A DNA stretch of 16,162 nucleotides from an uncultured Oscillospiraceae bacterium (GTDB lineage Bacteria; Bacillota; Clostridia; Oscillospirales; Acutalibacteraceae): the NCBI GenBank assembly GCA_900546735.1, contig URDW01000030.1, positions 1 through 16,162 on the forward strand. Direction: 5' to 3'. The notes below the pieces were generated by a model, which saw nothing but the letters and a program-made list of their open reading frames with translations, searched no databases and was not told the DNA's origin. Each line of letters opens with the position of its first letter. Position 1 is the stretch's first letter. Made by a program: the position numbers and the translations under genes. Below are positions 16,145 to 16,162 of this stretch, piece by piece.

Positions 16145-16162
16145 CTGTCTCTTATACACATC
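16145..16162 (-). other. Nextera/Tn5 mosaic-end adapter remnant (right end)
   Basis: The last 18 bases, CTGTCTCTTATACACATC, are the reverse complement of the left-end adapter, short by one base. They are library sequence. They turn the truncated hrcA region into an artificial reading frame that begins MCIRDR in another frame. Confidence 0.97.

Noticed and set aside
15955..16161. Minus-strand frame starting MCIRDR.
   Set aside because: The first codons are translated adapter. The true frame here is the HrcA C-terminus.

Overview
The window looks like one contig from a low-redundancy, fairly GC-rich anaerobic Firmicute, most likely a gut Clostridia of the Oscillospirales/Ruminococcaceae kind. 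The evidence is a class III (oxygen-sensitive) ribonucleotide reductase with its activase, an hrcA-grpE-dnaK-dnaJ heat-shock operon in the Gram-positive order, a short Gram-positive type DnaK, NrdR, a lipoprotein-type PstS and strong Shine-Dalgarno sites. The taxonomic call is inference from gene content, not from a marker search. Both ends carry the Nextera/Tn5 mosaic-end adapter (1-19 and 16145-16162) in inverted orientation, so the biological sequence is about 20-16144 and whatever lies beyond it is unknown.

Layout. 20-2036, plus strand: a promoter, a GT4 glycosyltransferase and an overlapping cysteine-rich pentapeptide-repeat protein, closed by a bidirectional terminator. 2053-4061, minus strand: an nrdR - APH(3')-like phosphotransferase - SAM methyltransferase operon (transcribed in that order), with a promoter that contains an NrdR-box-like sequence. 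4192-5163, minus: a Nudix hydrolase and a small Cys-rich protein, with a terminator. 5194-7948, minus: nrdD and nrdG, with a terminator. 7949-8111: a compact divergent control region with a perfect 14-bp inverted repeat of FNR-like geometry, good -10 elements on both strands and two NrdR-box-like sequences. 8112-8711, plus: a Crp/Fnr-family regulator. 8718-12060, minus: pstSCAB phosphate importer without phoU, whose PstS is circularly permuted. 12178-16144, minus: hrcA (5' truncated by the contig end) - grpE - dnaK - dnaJ, with a terminator.

How the genes fit together. NrdR and its probable target nrdDG lie within about 4 kb of each other, and a Crp/Fnr regulator diverges from nrdD across a shared operator-like region. 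This suggests that anaerobic dNTP synthesis is under both NrdR (dNTP/ATP sensing) and Crp/Fnr (redox or metabolite) control. The pst genes import phosphate at high affinity. The heat-shock genes form the DnaK folding machine with its repressor. No transposase, CRISPR array, tRNA or rRNA was seen. No new multi-gene system is evident. The most unusual items are the permuted PstS, the APH(3')-IIIa-like enzyme co-transcribed with nrdR, the nrdD/crp operator region and the Cys-ladder pentapeptide protein.
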